Shown here piece by piece: positions 40,614 to 52,466 of a stretch of DNA of 64,000 nt. The DNA comes from Zasmidium citrigriseum. Lineage: Eukaryota > Ascomycota > Dothideomycetes > Mycosphaerellales > Mycosphaerellaceae. Under the pieces are notes generated by a model. The model worked only from the letters and a program-made list of their open reading frames with translations, made no database searches and was not told the DNA's origin. The stretch lies in contig NHNW01000086.1 of NCBI GenBank assembly GCA_002786025.1, forward strand, positions 1 to 64,000. Direction: 5' to 3'. Numbering within the stretch: position 1 is the first letter of the stretch; every line of letters begins with the position of its first letter. A program made the translations under genes and the position numbers.

Positions 40614-42442
40614 ATGAGAGCCCTTTCGCTACTGTCGCTGGTTTTACCAGCGTTGGCAGCAAATACTCCGACTGCAAAGGTCAACGGCGTCACCTATACC
40701 GGGCTGTACCAAGATCGAGTCGAGTACTTCAAGGGCATTCAATTCGGCCAAGACACCGGAGGAGAGCATCGCTTCAAACCCCCTAGGCCTTTCGAACCAG
40801 AAAAAGGATGCACCATCGAAGCAACAAGCCCCGGGCCAGCTTGTCCTCAGGAGAAAGGAGCCAACGTCCTGCCGCTGTATCTGGGCAACATTACCGAGAT
40901 CTCAGAAGATTGCTTGAGATTGAACATTGCAAGGCCAAATGGAACGACCGCTTCTGCGAAGTTACCTGTCATGGTCTATATTTACGGTGGTAGCTTTTTT
41001 GAGTCGTCCAAAGACGAGCCGGCAACGCAGCCTGGTGGGCTGATTCTGCAGTCCGTTGACCTTGGCCGACCGGTCATGCAAGTGGCCCTTAATTACCGTC
41101 TGGGCGTCTTTGGTTTCGCACAGTCCGATGCGCTGAAGAAGGAAGGATCTGAGAACGCCGGGCTCAGAGATCAACGACTTGGTCTGGAATGGGTACGCAA
41201 GAACATTGCTGCGTTCGGTGGAGATCCCGACAATGTCACAATCCAGGGACAGTCTTCAGGCGGTATGTCTCCCTTGACAATCATGGGCCGTCAGCTGCTG
41301 ATTGCAACCAGGTCTAGCTACGGGTATGCAGACGGTGGCGTACGGTGGAAAGAAGCCCGCTGTTTTCAACCGGATCATTGCTCAAAGTCAAGTTCTCGAA
41401 GGAGGGATCACAGGTGACTTCACCCGAAAGGCCATGAAACGGGTAGCACACGCCGCAGGCTGCAACACGACAAGTCTGCAATCAGCGGCCACAGTCAAGT
41501 GCCTACGAGGCTTGCCCTTGAGCAAATTGCTAGCCGCAAATCTCGATACTCACATGTCTGATGCAGCAGCCAATCTCGGAGACGAATGGCTACCAGTCGT
41601 CGATGGCGATGTATGTCCTCCTCTACATCCCATCACACTTCCTACTGTTAACAAACGTCCAGTTCCTCCCCGCCGCACCCTCCGAGCTCCTCGCCACAGG
41701 CCAGCACTACAACGTAACAACCATGATCGGCTGGTGTGAAGACGACGCAATCATCTTCCTAGATCCCCTCCCCACAAACGCCACAGCCACCCGCCAATAC
41801 TTTCGCGACTTCCTTCCAAGCTTCACAGACCAGAACCTAGACCACCTCCTGAGCCTCTACCCCATCTCCGACTTTCAAGCCTCCTACTTCGACAACGGCA
41901 CCCTCCAAGTCCCCGCTCAAGGCTACCGAGCAGGCCGCATCCTCCGTGACATAGTTCTAACCTGCCAACCCTTCTACTTCGGCGAGGCGCTCGCGAAAGC
42001 TGGAAACGATGTATACTACTACGTTACGAATCAAACCATTCTAACGCCTATCCTGCATCAATACGGTATCTATGGCTACGGCGTCGTCCACACCTCCGAC
42101 TTCGCCTATACGTTTGGTAATCTCAGCCACTACAATATCTATGACTTCCCTTATCGCCCCAAGCCGGCGGATTACGCTTTAAAGGACCGTGCGAGTCGGT
42201 CGTGGGCCTCGTATGCTGCGTTGGGAAAGCCTTCTATTGAGGGCAAGGGCACGCTGGAGGGATGGAGGAAGGGGAATAATCGGGATGAGAGTTTTGGGGT
42301 CTATATCATGGGCGGCCCGAATGAAGGCTATTCGGGGCAGGGAGGAGACAAAGGGGCTAGAGAGGCGGTAAAGCTGCAGAGGCTGCAGGAGAGGTGCGGA
42401 TTCTTGAATCGTCCGGATGTGATTAAGCAGGATGGATATTGA
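40614..42442 (+). CDS. Secreted type-B carboxylesterase/lipase
   Basis: Three exons: 40614-41262, 41312-41610, 41663-42442 (575 aa). Residues 1-15 are a signal peptide (MRALSLLSLVLPALAA). The alpha/beta-hydrolase core has FKGIQFGQ, EDCLRLNIARP (EDCLxLN motif), the oxyanion-hole segment VMVYIYGGSFFESS, and the nucleophile elbow GQSSGG (about 212-217; the usual form is GESAGG). The acid is probably Glu/Asp in WCEDDAIIFL, and the histidine VVHTSDFAYTFGN. Its function is hydrolysis of carboxylic esters outside the cell. The Glu-to-Gln change beside the serine is uncommon. The intron after GQSSGG splits the motif region. Confidence 0.88.
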
Positions 42443-42531
42443 GGAAAGAAGGATTCTTCATTGCTCATACAATCATTTGCAGGTACTTTTCGTCATGTCA
42501 ACGATCGTTTCTCAGCTAGCCTGGACGAGAT

Positions 42532-43262
42532 CTACTTGTAGAGGTTATACGCAACATCATCAAGCACAACCACATTCAAAGCCTCGCCAGAGGTAGACTC
42601 AATCTGAACAATCTCAACCCTCTGCAGCACAGAGAAGGACTTATCGAACTGAGCCAAGAAAGGATTGGCAAGCAGCTGAGTCGCCTTTGGGGTAAACGAG
42701 AACTGCGCCGAAGCGACAGGGTTGGCGTCCTTGAGTTGGCGGTAGCCACGGACCTATGACCACAATCAGTACCTTTCTTCAACGGAGATGGTAAGAACTT
42801 ACATTGATAGTGCATTGCTGCGCGAAACCCTCAGCACCTTCTTGGGTATTGACGGAGCAGCCATAGTAGAAAGACTTCAGGTCGAAGAACTTGGAGTCGG
42901 TGCCATTGGTGCTGAAACCTGCGTTTTGGCCGGCGAGAGCGGTTTGCTGGATGCCGCTGACGATGTTGTTGGGTTTCGTGTGTGGAGCAATGCCGGTGAG
43001 TTGGGCAGCGCCGCCGACGCCGACTTGGTTTACGGCGAAGCCGGTGTAGGTCAGGCCTTTGTAGGTGCCAAGGGTATTGGCTGCTGGGACGGCTGGAACG
43101 ACGGTGATGTCGTCGTACTGGACAAAGAGTTAGCACTCGTGGGCGATGGAAGAGAAGAGTACGTACGTTGGCGTCGATGTACTGGCCTCTGGGCTGTGGG
43201 AAGTAAGCTGCAGAGGCAGCGGTGGCCAAGGCCGAGGCGGCGAGGATGTTGTTGAAATGCAT
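42532..43262 (-). CDS. Small secreted protein of unknown function
   Basis: Three exons, right to left: 43262-43167, 43117-42803, 42753-42532 (210 aa). All junctions are phase 0. A signal peptide is clear (MHFNNILAASALATAASAAYF). The mature protein has two cysteines (YGCSVNTQEG and QQCTINV), Asn/Gly-rich middle text (GQNAGFSTNGTDSKFFDLKS) and a beta-rich end (SFSVLQRVEIVQIESTSGEALNVV). This looks like the common fungal secreted family with a beta-sandwich fold, but I cannot name it. It converges with the esterase, 89 bases apart. Confidence 0.8.
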
Positions 43263-44778
43263 TCTGCGAGGTTGATTCGATCGTAGGGAGCTGTAGCTGT
43301 GAGAGTGAAAGACAACGACGACGAGATTTTATATGGCAATGAGCCACCCAACTCACGTCTCCCAGCACGAAGCTGCTGAGCTTGGACCTCAACATAATCC
43401 GCCATATCGTCAGTGGCAGGAAGGCATTGCATGGCGCGATGGAGTCCCACAGCAAAACTTTGGAGAGTCTGGAGGTCTTCCTACCTAAACGGCTCTAGCA
43501 AGACGTCCCCAGACCTGCCATGGACCCATGAAAAGCCAAGTCAAGCCGCAAAAAGTAGCTTAAGGTGCTTCAATTCGTTGGCGTTCGGCGGCTGGACCGA
43601 ATATGCGTGCAAGAGTGAGCGCTACCACGAACGCGGCGTGAAGTCAAGAAGAGGGCGATGCGGTCGAAAGACAAGATCCCTGTTTGATTGCCCCATTTAG
43701 CCGCATGGCCTCCGCCTTGCAGAAGCGTTGCGGGCTTTGTAGACGAGTCGGGCCCATTTGCTCTGCAAGTATGTGCTCAGTTGGTCTGCTACCCGAAAGA
43801 GGTGTCTGTACTGGATGGATTGGGAAGTAGCGTGTGAAATTGCGCGTGTGTCTTCCGACTGGCTGGATCAGAATCATCCTTGATTAGCCTGGACCATCAT
43901 CTTGGGTCTGTCTGCCGCGCAATGTGCCAGCGTCTCATTATCAGCAAGGCGGAGGATCGATGTCGTCTGCATCGAGGCGTCGGGCTTCTCACAAGGCGCG
44001 TTTGTGTGCGAGTCTGGTCACCACTGGATTTGCCTATATGAGCAATGATCAGCAGCAGAAGTCCAGGCACAAGTGGCGTCGGAAGTGGGCTCCGAGCCGC
44101 CCTCGCTCTCATTTGTCACGAGAGCTCAAGCGTCTGCGAGTTGTATTCGGCTGAGATGCAAGATGCATCGACGCAGGATGAACATTCTTTAGCTTGTCAG
44201 TAGGCGCAAGGCGTAATCCACGAACGGCAAATGTTGGGGCTTATGTGCAGCTTCATCGATCGATCCTCGCTGAGATCTTCCGCATGGCTTGTCAGAGTCT
44301 CTCAATTTGATATCTAGTCGCTATGAGAAAGGCGTCTTCCATCCATGTGCGACTTTGCCCCTGGCGTTGTCTGTCGGTCTGCTGATCAGCGTCAGCCAGT
44401 CACAGACCACGTGTATTGAACGTGTCAATCGCAGGTACGTAGCAAGAGCATTCAACGAACCTCGGGTGCAGCTCGACGATCTCAACAGTGTCCTGTGAGG
44501 TCTTGATGATGCCGACAGGGAAGAACGAGGCTCGAGACTAATTGGTTGGCGTGCCCGGCGCCGCAGCGGCTTGCAAGCGCATTGCTGCGAGAGTAAAGCT
44601 GAGCATTCTTCGCGGTTCGCATTGCTCCGGTTGTGAGGCTCTGAGACTTTGACCGGCTCATCGTGTTCGGCGAGAGCATCGCAGAAAGCTTTGTGGTCAT
44701 GCAGGTAAGGCAGGGTGACAGATGTCCAGCAAGTCTTAAACGCTTCGCTGTCGTCTTCGCCATCGATGTCGACCATCT
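43263..44778. other. Intergenic, no gene seen
   Basis: About 1.5 kb. Frames here are short and unlike any family. Notably, nothing resembling a methyltransferase lies here, downstream of the PRMT3-like gene where the rest of such a protein would be expected. Confidence 0.45.
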
Positions 44779-45319
44779 TCACTTCTCATCCTCGTCGGCG
44801 CCTGCAGCTGCATCAATGACATCGTCCAGGCTGAACAGCAGAGCGTCGTCCGGCAGAGCAGGCTGGAGGTACTTGTCGTCTTCCCATGCCTTGGCGTCGC
44901 TCACATCAGGCTTGTCTTTGCCAGCTTGAACTCCCGTACGAATGTAGTTGACCAGCTTGATGGCTCCGTAGAAATCCAGGTCTGTTCCATGTCAGTTCGG
45001 CGCGCTCTAGACCGGGCTAATGAAGAGCTCACTTACTGTGTTGGCGTTGCACAGCCAAAAAGTCGAAATCATGAGACTTCGCACAATGAGCGAGCATCGC
45101 TTCGGCGCCAGGAAAGTTCTCATCGCACAGCAGACACTTGATCTTCACATCCTCAGTATCATCCTCCACATCCTCCCATCCTGGCGAATCCGGTCGAATG
45201 TCCAATGGCTCGCCATCGTCGCTCCCAACCTCAGAGTCAGAGTAGTCGCTCTCCGGTGGAGGACCCTTCTTCTCTCCTTCGCTATTCCTCACGCGCCAGC
45301 CATGGGGTAACTCGACCAT
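44779..45319 (-). CDS. PRMT3 N-terminal-like C2H2 zinc-finger protein, no methyltransferase domain
   Basis: Two exons, 45319-45037 and 44981-44779, with a 55-base phase-1 intron (161 aa). The sequence matches the N-terminal part of fungal protein arginine methyltransferase 3: an acidic start (ESDYSDSEVGSDD), the zinc finger CLLCDENFPGAEAMLAHCAKSHDFDF, then LDFYGAIKLVNYIRTGVQ and DDKYLQPALPDDALLFSLDD. In PRMT3 this finger binds the substrate ribosomal protein uS5 (RPS2). The frame then stops (GADEDEK, TGA), and I find no SAM-binding domain downstream. So it is either a truncated gene or a stand-alone finger protein. Confidence 0.75.
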
Positions 45320-45578
45320 GATGGATTCCTGGTGAATATCGTGTCGAACTGCCGAAGAAAAGTTGAGGTGAAGTCTGGCAAAAGATTGATAGGCCAAGAT
45401 AAGCTTTTTGCGGCTCCCGACTGCCGGGCCGTGCTTTGTGGGGCGGGCCACCAATCCCTGCGCGCGATTACCTCAGACGAGCACGCAACATGCTCAAGTG
45501 ACGCTCTTCTGCCCACCGCATGATCACTCTCACCTTGCACATCTCTCACGCGGAGAGGGAGAGGTGCTTATACACGAC
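45320..45578. promoter_or_regulatory. Bidirectional promoter, PRMT3-like / OPT transporter
   Basis: Only 259 bases between divergent starts. No element is recognised. Confidence 0.35.
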
Positions 45579-47979
45579 ATGGCGCCGGATAGGGGTTCGG
45601 AGTCGTTCGACGGCAGGCGCGAGGACGACAGGATGATCGAAGGCGACAATACACTGGAGCACGAGACCAGTCGGAGCGTGGCCCAGGAACCCATAGGACA
45701 GGAGCCGAATGCTGCATTTCTGGCGAAGAAGAGCGAGGAGCCGCAGTTCACCATAAGGGCGTTGCTTATGGGGACTGTCATTGGCATCTTAATCGCCTTC
45801 TCAAACACGTACTTTGGCCTCCAGACGGGATGGATCTCTGGCATGGCCATGCCAAGTGCATTGATTGGCTTTGCTTACTTCAAAGGTCTTCGCCAGTTTG
45901 CGCACCATATGGGCGGACCTCTAAAGAGCTTGGGACTGGGAGAAGGATTCAGTGAGGTAGAAAATGTGCTGGTTCAGACAGTGGCAGGATCAGTTGGAAC
46001 GATGCCACTGGGATGTGGTTTCGTAGGCGTCATACCTGCTCTTGAGTTCCTACTCAAGCCATCAGAGACACCGGAGAGCAGTTCTTCAGACCCAGAGATC
46101 ATTGCAGTCTTGGCCGAAGGACATGAACATGGAGGAATACATCTGCCCTTGGGGAAGCTGGTCCTCTGGGCTCTGGGGTTGTGCTTCTTCGGTGTTGTAT
46201 TCGCTGTGCCATTGCGAAAAGAAGTGATCATTCGGGAGAAGTTGAAGTTTCCGTCAGGCACTGCAACTGCTCTCATGATTGGCGTCTTGCATGGAGGCAC
46301 TAAAACAGGTGCTGAAGGCAACATTGAGCAGCATGCAGCACGAGAAAGGAGGAAGACCAACACTGGAGATGACGAAGAGAGCCGCGGTCTTCTGTCTGAT
46401 GCCTCTCCTGCGGCAGGCCAGAATGAGTGGCCTGAAGAGGAGCCTCTTGAAAGACGCGACAGTAGCAGTGAAGAAGCCAAGAAAGACTGGAGAAGGCAGA
46501 TTCGTTTGCTCACGGTCTCCTTCGGCATATCTGGAGCCTATGTACGTACAGCTAGTGTTATCGATGAACAAGCTCCGCTGATCTCGGAAATAGACTTTGA
46601 TATCGTACTTCCTCCCTCAACTGCACTCGATCCCATTCATGGGCTTATATATGTCGAAAACCTGGGTCTGGAGTCTCAATCCCAGCCCAGCGTACGTGGG
46701 TCAAGGCATCATCATGGGGCCGGCAACGACCATTCACATGTTCCTTGGCGCTCTATTGGGATGGGCTGTCCTCTCGCCAATCGCCAAACATGAAGGGTGG
46801 GCACCTGGCCCTGTATCTGATTGGAACACTGGATCGAAAGGCTGGATAGTCTGGGTCAGTCTGGCAATAATGTTGGCAGATGCAATCGTCAGCCTTGGCT
46901 GGTTGGTCTTGCGACCCACGATCTACTACAGCAGAGAATACGGTCCTGAACTCGTGCAGCAGCTTCGACAGAAAGGCTTCCGCCGGTACATAAGTGAAGT
47001 CGCGCGCCCAGCCATGCGTGGCTATAGTCCGGTCGACTTGGACGAACCCGAGCGAACAACCTCGCATACCACTCTTTCCAAATCAAAATCCAACCTCATG
47101 GACGATGAGCCCGACTACGACGCCCCACCCTCCCACCAAATCGGCCTCAAAACCACCCTCGTCGGCTTCATCCTCACCCTCGCCTTCTGCATCTTCGCCG
47201 TGCAGTACTCCTTCGCCGGCATAATCTCCCTCGGTTTCACCATCTTCTCCCTCGTCCTCGCCATGCTACTCTCCATAATGGGCGTCCGAGCTCTAGGCGA
47301 GACAGATCTCAACCCTGTCTCTGGCATTTCAAAGCTCACCCAGCTAATCTTCGCGGCCGTTGTTCCCTCAGGTAGCCCTAACGCCATCACAATCAATCTC
47401 ATTGCCGGCGGCATCAGCGAGGCAGGAGCCCTTCAAGCCGGCGACCTCCTTCAAGACCTCAAATGCGGCCACCTCCTCGGCGCGAGCCCCAAAGCACAAT
47501 TCTGGGGTCAGTTGCTTGGCTCTGCCGTGGGTGCCGTCGTGAGCGCTTGCGTTTACAGATTGTACACCTCTGTCTACAAGATCCCTGGTGGCCTCTTCCA
47601 AGTGCCTACAGGTTTTGTCTGGATTTTCACCGCAAGGCTCGTAACAGGCCAAGGCCTTCCCCCGAAAACCGCAGAATTCGCCGCTGGTGCAGCTCTCATC
47701 TGGGCTCTTCTCACCGCGCTCCGGATTTATGGCAACAGCAAGAAAGCAAGCTGGGTACCGTATGTCCCTGGAGGTATTGCGGTCGCGGTGGGGATGTATA
47801 ATACGCCTAGCTTTACACTCGCCAGGACTGTGGGCGGATTGATGGCTTGGTGGTGGATGCGCTGGAGGAAGAGGGAGGAGACGCCGTTGATTGTGCTTGC
47901 GAGTGGGTTGATTCTTGGGGAGGGATTGTTGAGTATTGTGAATTTGGGGTTGGCGAGTGCGAAGGTGCCGCATCTTTGA
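45579..47979 (+). CDS. OPT-family oligopeptide or metal-chelate transporter
   Basis: Two exons, 45579-46541 and 46594-47979, phase-0 intron of 52 bases (782 aa). A hydrophilic N-terminus of about 60 residues precedes 14 or so membrane segments. The OPT/YSL-type motif near the start is FTIRALLMGTVIGILIAFSNTYFGLQTGW. Others include GTMPLGCGFVGVIPALEFLL, REKLKFPSGTATALMIGVLH, and GLPPKTAEFAAGAAL. Two long charged loops (about 245-300 and 470-510) are cytosolic in the family. It imports small peptides, glutathione or metal chelates with protons at the plasma or vacuolar membrane. The substrate is unknown. Confidence 0.9.
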
Positions 47980-48084
47980 GTGGAGATGGGGAGTGATGTC
48001 TAAGGATGATGGTGGGGTCTGATGTCTGTATACATGTAGTGACGATATGATGAACGAAACAAGCAATTCGAACTCTCGAAGCAA

Positions 48085-48232
48085 GGCTATAGTAAGTTTT
48101 CTTACAACCTCGCTTCACTTACGCTCTGGTTTTGCTTCATTTAAGACCTTCCTTACTTGCTCTAATACCGAGCCTTGCTTTACTTGTGACCTAGCTCCGC
48201 TTTACCTAGGGCGTGCTTTCGCTTTACTCCAC
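48085..48232. repeat. Degenerate CTTTACTTA-type repeat tract upstream of H3-like A
   Basis: Repeated variants such as GCTTCACTTACG, GCTTTACTTGTGAC, GCTTTACCTAGGGC and GCTTTACTCC follow one another. A similar tract lies upstream of H3-like B (57180-57350). Unit length is irregular, roughly 15-25 bases. Confidence 0.6.
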
Positions 48233-48236
48233 CCGA

Positions 48237-48286
48237 ATCACATGCAAATCCCGCTAGTAGGTGGCCCGTGCATTGACGTCTATAAA
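48237..48286 (+). promoter_or_regulatory. Octamer element and TATA box of H3-like A
   Basis: ATCACATGCAAATCC followed by CGCTAG at 48237-48257, then TATAAA at 48281-48286, about 75 bases before the ATG. The element contains ATGCAAAT, the octamer known from vertebrate H2B promoters. The same element occurs upstream of H3-like B. Confidence 0.65.
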
Positions 48287-48361
48287 TCCTTCCATCCAGT
48301 CACAGACTCAAACAAAACAACAACCCCAACATTCACTACAACAACTACCACCTACTGCACC

Positions 48362-48932
48362 ATGCCACGAGAGAGTTAGTATTACCATCACCCGCTTGAT
48401 CCATCCATGATATACTAACCATCACAGAACCACAAACCCACAAACCCACCAAACCGACCGGCGGCGTGACCAAGCCAAAGAAGAAGAGCCAGACCTCACG
48501 TAAATAACCGCTTCCAATCAGCAATCGGAGGTTTTGCTGATTAGAACTCATCTAGCAACCTCCGACATCAAAGAATTCGCCATCCGTCCTCACAACTTCA
48601 GACAGCTCCTCATAGAGCTTCTGTACGATATCAACCCAGACTTGTTGTGGTATTCTTCGGCGATGGCGACTCTGCATATTGCCACTGAGATGTTGATGAC
48701 GGAGGTCATGGAGGATTCCTGGGCGCTTGTTCGTCATTGCGAGAGAGAGAAGCTTGACGTTGAGGGCATGAGATTGGCAAGGAAACTTGCTGGACGACAG
48801 TGGCCAAATTCCATTCTGCTGAACAAGGGTCAGGCGAGTAATGACGTTGAGGAGAAGGGGAAGGCCAAAGCGGACATGGAGGAGTGTGATGGAGAGGGAG
48901 GCCAAGCTAGGAACGAAGGTGAAATGGATTAG
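48362..48932 (+). CDS. Divergent histone H3-like protein A
   Basis: Three exons: 48362-48374, 48428-48499, 48556-48932 (153 aa). The 13-base first exon ends in the codon for Lys4 (phase 1). The tail starts MPREKPQTHK, comparable to H3 MARTKQTARK, then jumps to PTGGVTKPKKK, like H3 STGGVKKPHRY near residues 32-41, so most of the tail is missing. The histone fold is clear: FRQLLIELLYDINPDLLWYS aligns with [20 protein letters not shown], followed by AMATLHIATEMLMTEVMEDSW (alpha 2) and LDVEGMRLARKLAG (alpha 3, H3 MPKDIQLARRIRG). An acidic C-terminal extension of about 45 residues ends EGGQARNEGEMD. It is too diverged to be canonical H3. There is no CENP-A-like L1 insertion. Expression and nucleosome assembly are untested. 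Confidence 0.8.
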
Positions 48933-49118
48933 GAAGGAGGCAAGGAAGGGATATTGATGATGATGGGCGGATATTTGGCGACATTGGAAGGTCATTCACT
49001 ACTCGCAACTTTCTTGGGCATGAATGTATGTGACTATCGACAAGATAGCCTTGAGTGGCACAGCAGCCACACCATCAACTATCGTACAAAGACGGTCCGC
49101 CTCCAGCAACTGCTACTA

Positions 49119-52100
49119 CTAGTAGCGTCTGCCCCCACGGCCACCGCTCTGATAGCCGTAGCCATTCGAACCTCCTCGTCCTCCTCCATAACCATTTCCG
49201 TACCCACCATTGCTGTAGCCCTGATTTCCATAGCCCTGATTGCTATATCCCTGATTTCCATACCCTCCTCGCCCGCCGCGACCTCCTCCACCATAGCCAC
49301 CACGCTGCTGGCCATAGCCATTATGCTGGGGCGGCGGTGGGCCTGGTGGACCGCGACGATCATACGCCGCCGGTGGGTAGCCTTGCGGCGGCATGGGCGG
49401 GTAGCCACGAGGAGGTCCTGGCGGGGGACCTTGGCCGGGAGGAGCGAAGCCATGCTGAGCGGCCTGTGCAGCGAGATGCGGTGGCAGGTTGGCGAAGGCG
49501 TCTTGTGCTCTGCTAGAGTACGAGTCGCCGCCTCGTCCGTAACCATTTCCGTAGCCATTGTTGTTGCCGTATGACTGATCGTCCCTCGCTGCGTAGTTGA
49601 TCCGTTGTCCGTCTGAGCGATCTCCGTTTTGCGAGAGCTGGACACCGCCGAAGCTGCGTCCCGTCTTTGCTGCACGGCTTCTGGTCATCTGCACATCGTT
49701 GTAGTCCAGTACTGGCTCCGGGAACTTGACTCCTGGAAGTAGCATCGACTTGTGCAGTTCCTTGATGACTGGCATGTGAAACGAGACCTTGACACTCTCA
49801 TCCACATCCAGACTAGTGTATTGGTCTTGGTCGCCACTTGAAAATGGGAAGGTGAGCTCTCCGTTCGGGGTATACGATTCATCCTTTGTGACCTTGCCAG
49901 ATAGGCCCTCTGACGCCTTCGCATTCATCTTGAACTTCTCTGCGCCAGCCTTCTTCCCATAGAAGTTGGCGACCACATCGTTGTACAATGGATGCTTTGT
50001 GCTGAAGATGAGTGCTTCCTCGCCGAAGCCGTTCCGTCGCTTCTCGTCATCGGTGAGCATAGGGTACTTCGTAGCCATGGCGTCCAGCAGCTTCTTCTCG
50101 TCGATGAAAGGTAAGAGTGCCACGCCCTGCCAAGCGAATTTCTTTCCATTCAAATCAACCTCGAATTCCAGCGGGTAGAACTCTTTGATGGGACTGTCTT
50201 CGTCAGTCATCAAGGGATGGAAGACAGCAGGTAGAGTGTGGTTGGACGCGGGCGGCATGACACCCATGAGCTGCTCATACGGATGGAATGGCTTGCCAGG
50301 GTCAAACTTGACGACCTGCTTGTCCATATCCTTGAAGTCGGCGGCGAAAGGTGCGTAATGGTAAGGGTAGTACCAAGTCCATGACGGGCAGCCCTGAAAG
50401 TAGTAAAGTAGCACCCAGCACAGTCCCTCAACATAGTGCCGAGCGACCTTGTGGCGGAACTCGATGTCGTCTGAAGAGACGTGGAACTTTTGCTCGTAGT
50501 AGCGGCCCTGATAGCCGTCCTCCCAAAGCTTGACAGTGTCTTCAGGTGTGCCGTCCTCGTCATTCTGCGAGTTGCCGCCCAGCGCTCCAGAGGTGCCTCG
50601 ATCCCAAGGATTGGCAATCTCTTTGTTGGGAGTGTTGCGGCCGGGGGTAGATGGGTCGGTACTTGCTTCGTCTGCAGCATCGTCCATCATCTCCCGCTGT
50701 CTCTTTCCCAACACGCCCCCAGCGGCATCGCCGTTACCGTTGGAGCCAGCAAAGAGGGCATCAAGCTCTGCTTTCTGGTTATCGGCTGGTCTCTTGCTGT
50801 TCATCAACTGCTCTTTGAGCGCAGCTGCGGCCGAGCGATTCTCCTGTCCGCCAGAGCCACCGACGACGTCGGCATGAGTTAGCTTGGCACCAGCGTAGCG
50901 AGGATCGTTCCTTGTCTGAGCAGCACCCGGGGCAAATGTGGGCAGTGCATTGGGGTCTGCGGCGCCTTCACCTCTGATAATGCCGCCTCTGGCTCCTCTC
51001 CGAATGACGGTCTCGTCAAAGCCAGTGGGCTCGCCATTGTTCGAATATCGAGGTCGCTTGTTGGACTGTCTCCGGTCGTTCTGCTGCTCACGCCGCTTCT
51101 GCTTCTCGGCGGCCCTGACCTCGTTTTCTCGTCGGCGCTTAAAGATGGCGTCTTCCTGCTTCGCCAAACCCTCCAAGATGACCTGAGCTCTCGCAAGGTC
51201 AACGTGACCATCCTTAGTCACATATCCACCCATGACGGGTATGTTATCACGCCAGATGGCGATCAGGGTATCGATACCATCCTCGCGAATGTCGAGTGAA
51301 GGGAGATGCGGCAGGAAATCGTTGCCGACGAAGAAACACATGAAGACCCAGTCGTCCAGCGCTCGTTCCAAATCAAACCGGAATGGTTGCTTAGGCACGT
51401 TCATCTCAATCGCGAGGTATTCACGCAAGATGCCGACATGGAGCCAAATGAACGGCTTGAGTGGCTTCTTGGCTTTCTCCTCCTCAGGCTTCGGCTTCAC
51501 CTGACCAGTGCAATTGGCAGCAATGTGGCCTGGCTGATTGCACTTCCTGCAGTGGCCGGGCTTGGTGTCATTTGCAAATACATCCTCTCGAAGAACTCGG
51601 AAATGTGGCTCGTGCGTGGCGATTCCCAACATGATCAAGTCAGCGTCAAGTCCGTACATGACGTGCCTACGTTCGTTAGCGGATGTCTTATAGCACGTTT
51701 CCCAAGCAGCGAAAGCAAGAGCTGAAGCGGCAAAGAAACGGAATGCTTGGAAAACTTACCTCGTGTTGGGGTCGTGGTCTGGCGAGCTGCGCTGCGACCG
51801 AACAAAGTTCATGATCTTATGCTCACCTTCACCAGGGACAGTGGCATCAGAGATGATGACCTTGAGCTTCTCCCATGCCGGATCGGTGGTCAACTTGTAA
51901 CTGACCCAGTAGCGCAAACTAGCAGCTAGGAGGTCCATGAACGGTGTACCGGGTGTGATGGAGTTGGAATCCCAGGTCTTCTTAGGCTTGGAGTCCTCAC
52001 CATCGCCGTCTGCAGAACGCTCTCCGTTGGCAATCATGCGAGCGTGGAATTCAGCAGCCTCCTTGTCCTTCTCGGCGGCTTCCTGAGCACTTCTGAAACG

Positions 52101-52466
52101 CCTACTGCGCTGCTGGTTCATCTTGGCGCGAGGAGCGACGCCATCGACAGCGATCATCAACAGCTTACGAGGACGCACCATTTTCATGACGCGGTCGGTG
52201 TACTCGAAGATGGCAACCATCATCTCCTGCTCGTTGGCAGGCGGTGGGCGGTCTTCAGGGTGCGAACATGGGTGGACAATGCCGTTCATATCCAGGTATA
52301 AATTGTCGAACTCTTCATCGTTGGGATTGGGACCGCGCGCATCGATGGGGATGGTGGTGGTGGAGCCATCTGGATTCTCTATCTCTTGCGCCTGCTCCTC
52401 GACGACAGGCGAAATGATCTTTGGGTACTTCTTGCTGAGCCAGCGGAACAGCGCTGGGACACCCAT
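49119..52466 (-). CDS. RAT1: Nuclear 5'-3' exoribonuclease Rat1/Xrn2
   Basis: Two exons, 52466-51760 and 51666-49119 with a 93-base intron (1084 aa). Rat1 degrades nuclear RNA with 5' monophosphate, processes rRNA and snoRNA ends, and terminates Pol II. The N-terminus [54 protein letters not shown] and [11 protein letters not shown] are the XRN catalytic acidic motifs, and [19 protein letters not shown] follows the intron. A CCHC zinc knuckle ([14 protein letters not shown]) and [17 protein letters not shown] come next. The conserved second block ends with [27 protein letters not shown] text near 650-680. The tail is a long Gly/Tyr/Asn/Arg-rich low-complexity region (about 960-1084). It diverges from USO1 across 480 bases. 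Confidence 0.95.

Noticed and set aside
48362..48932. H3-like A as CENP-A
   Set aside because: The L1 loop is not extended and CENP-A hallmarks are not visible. Only the H3 fold can be claimed.
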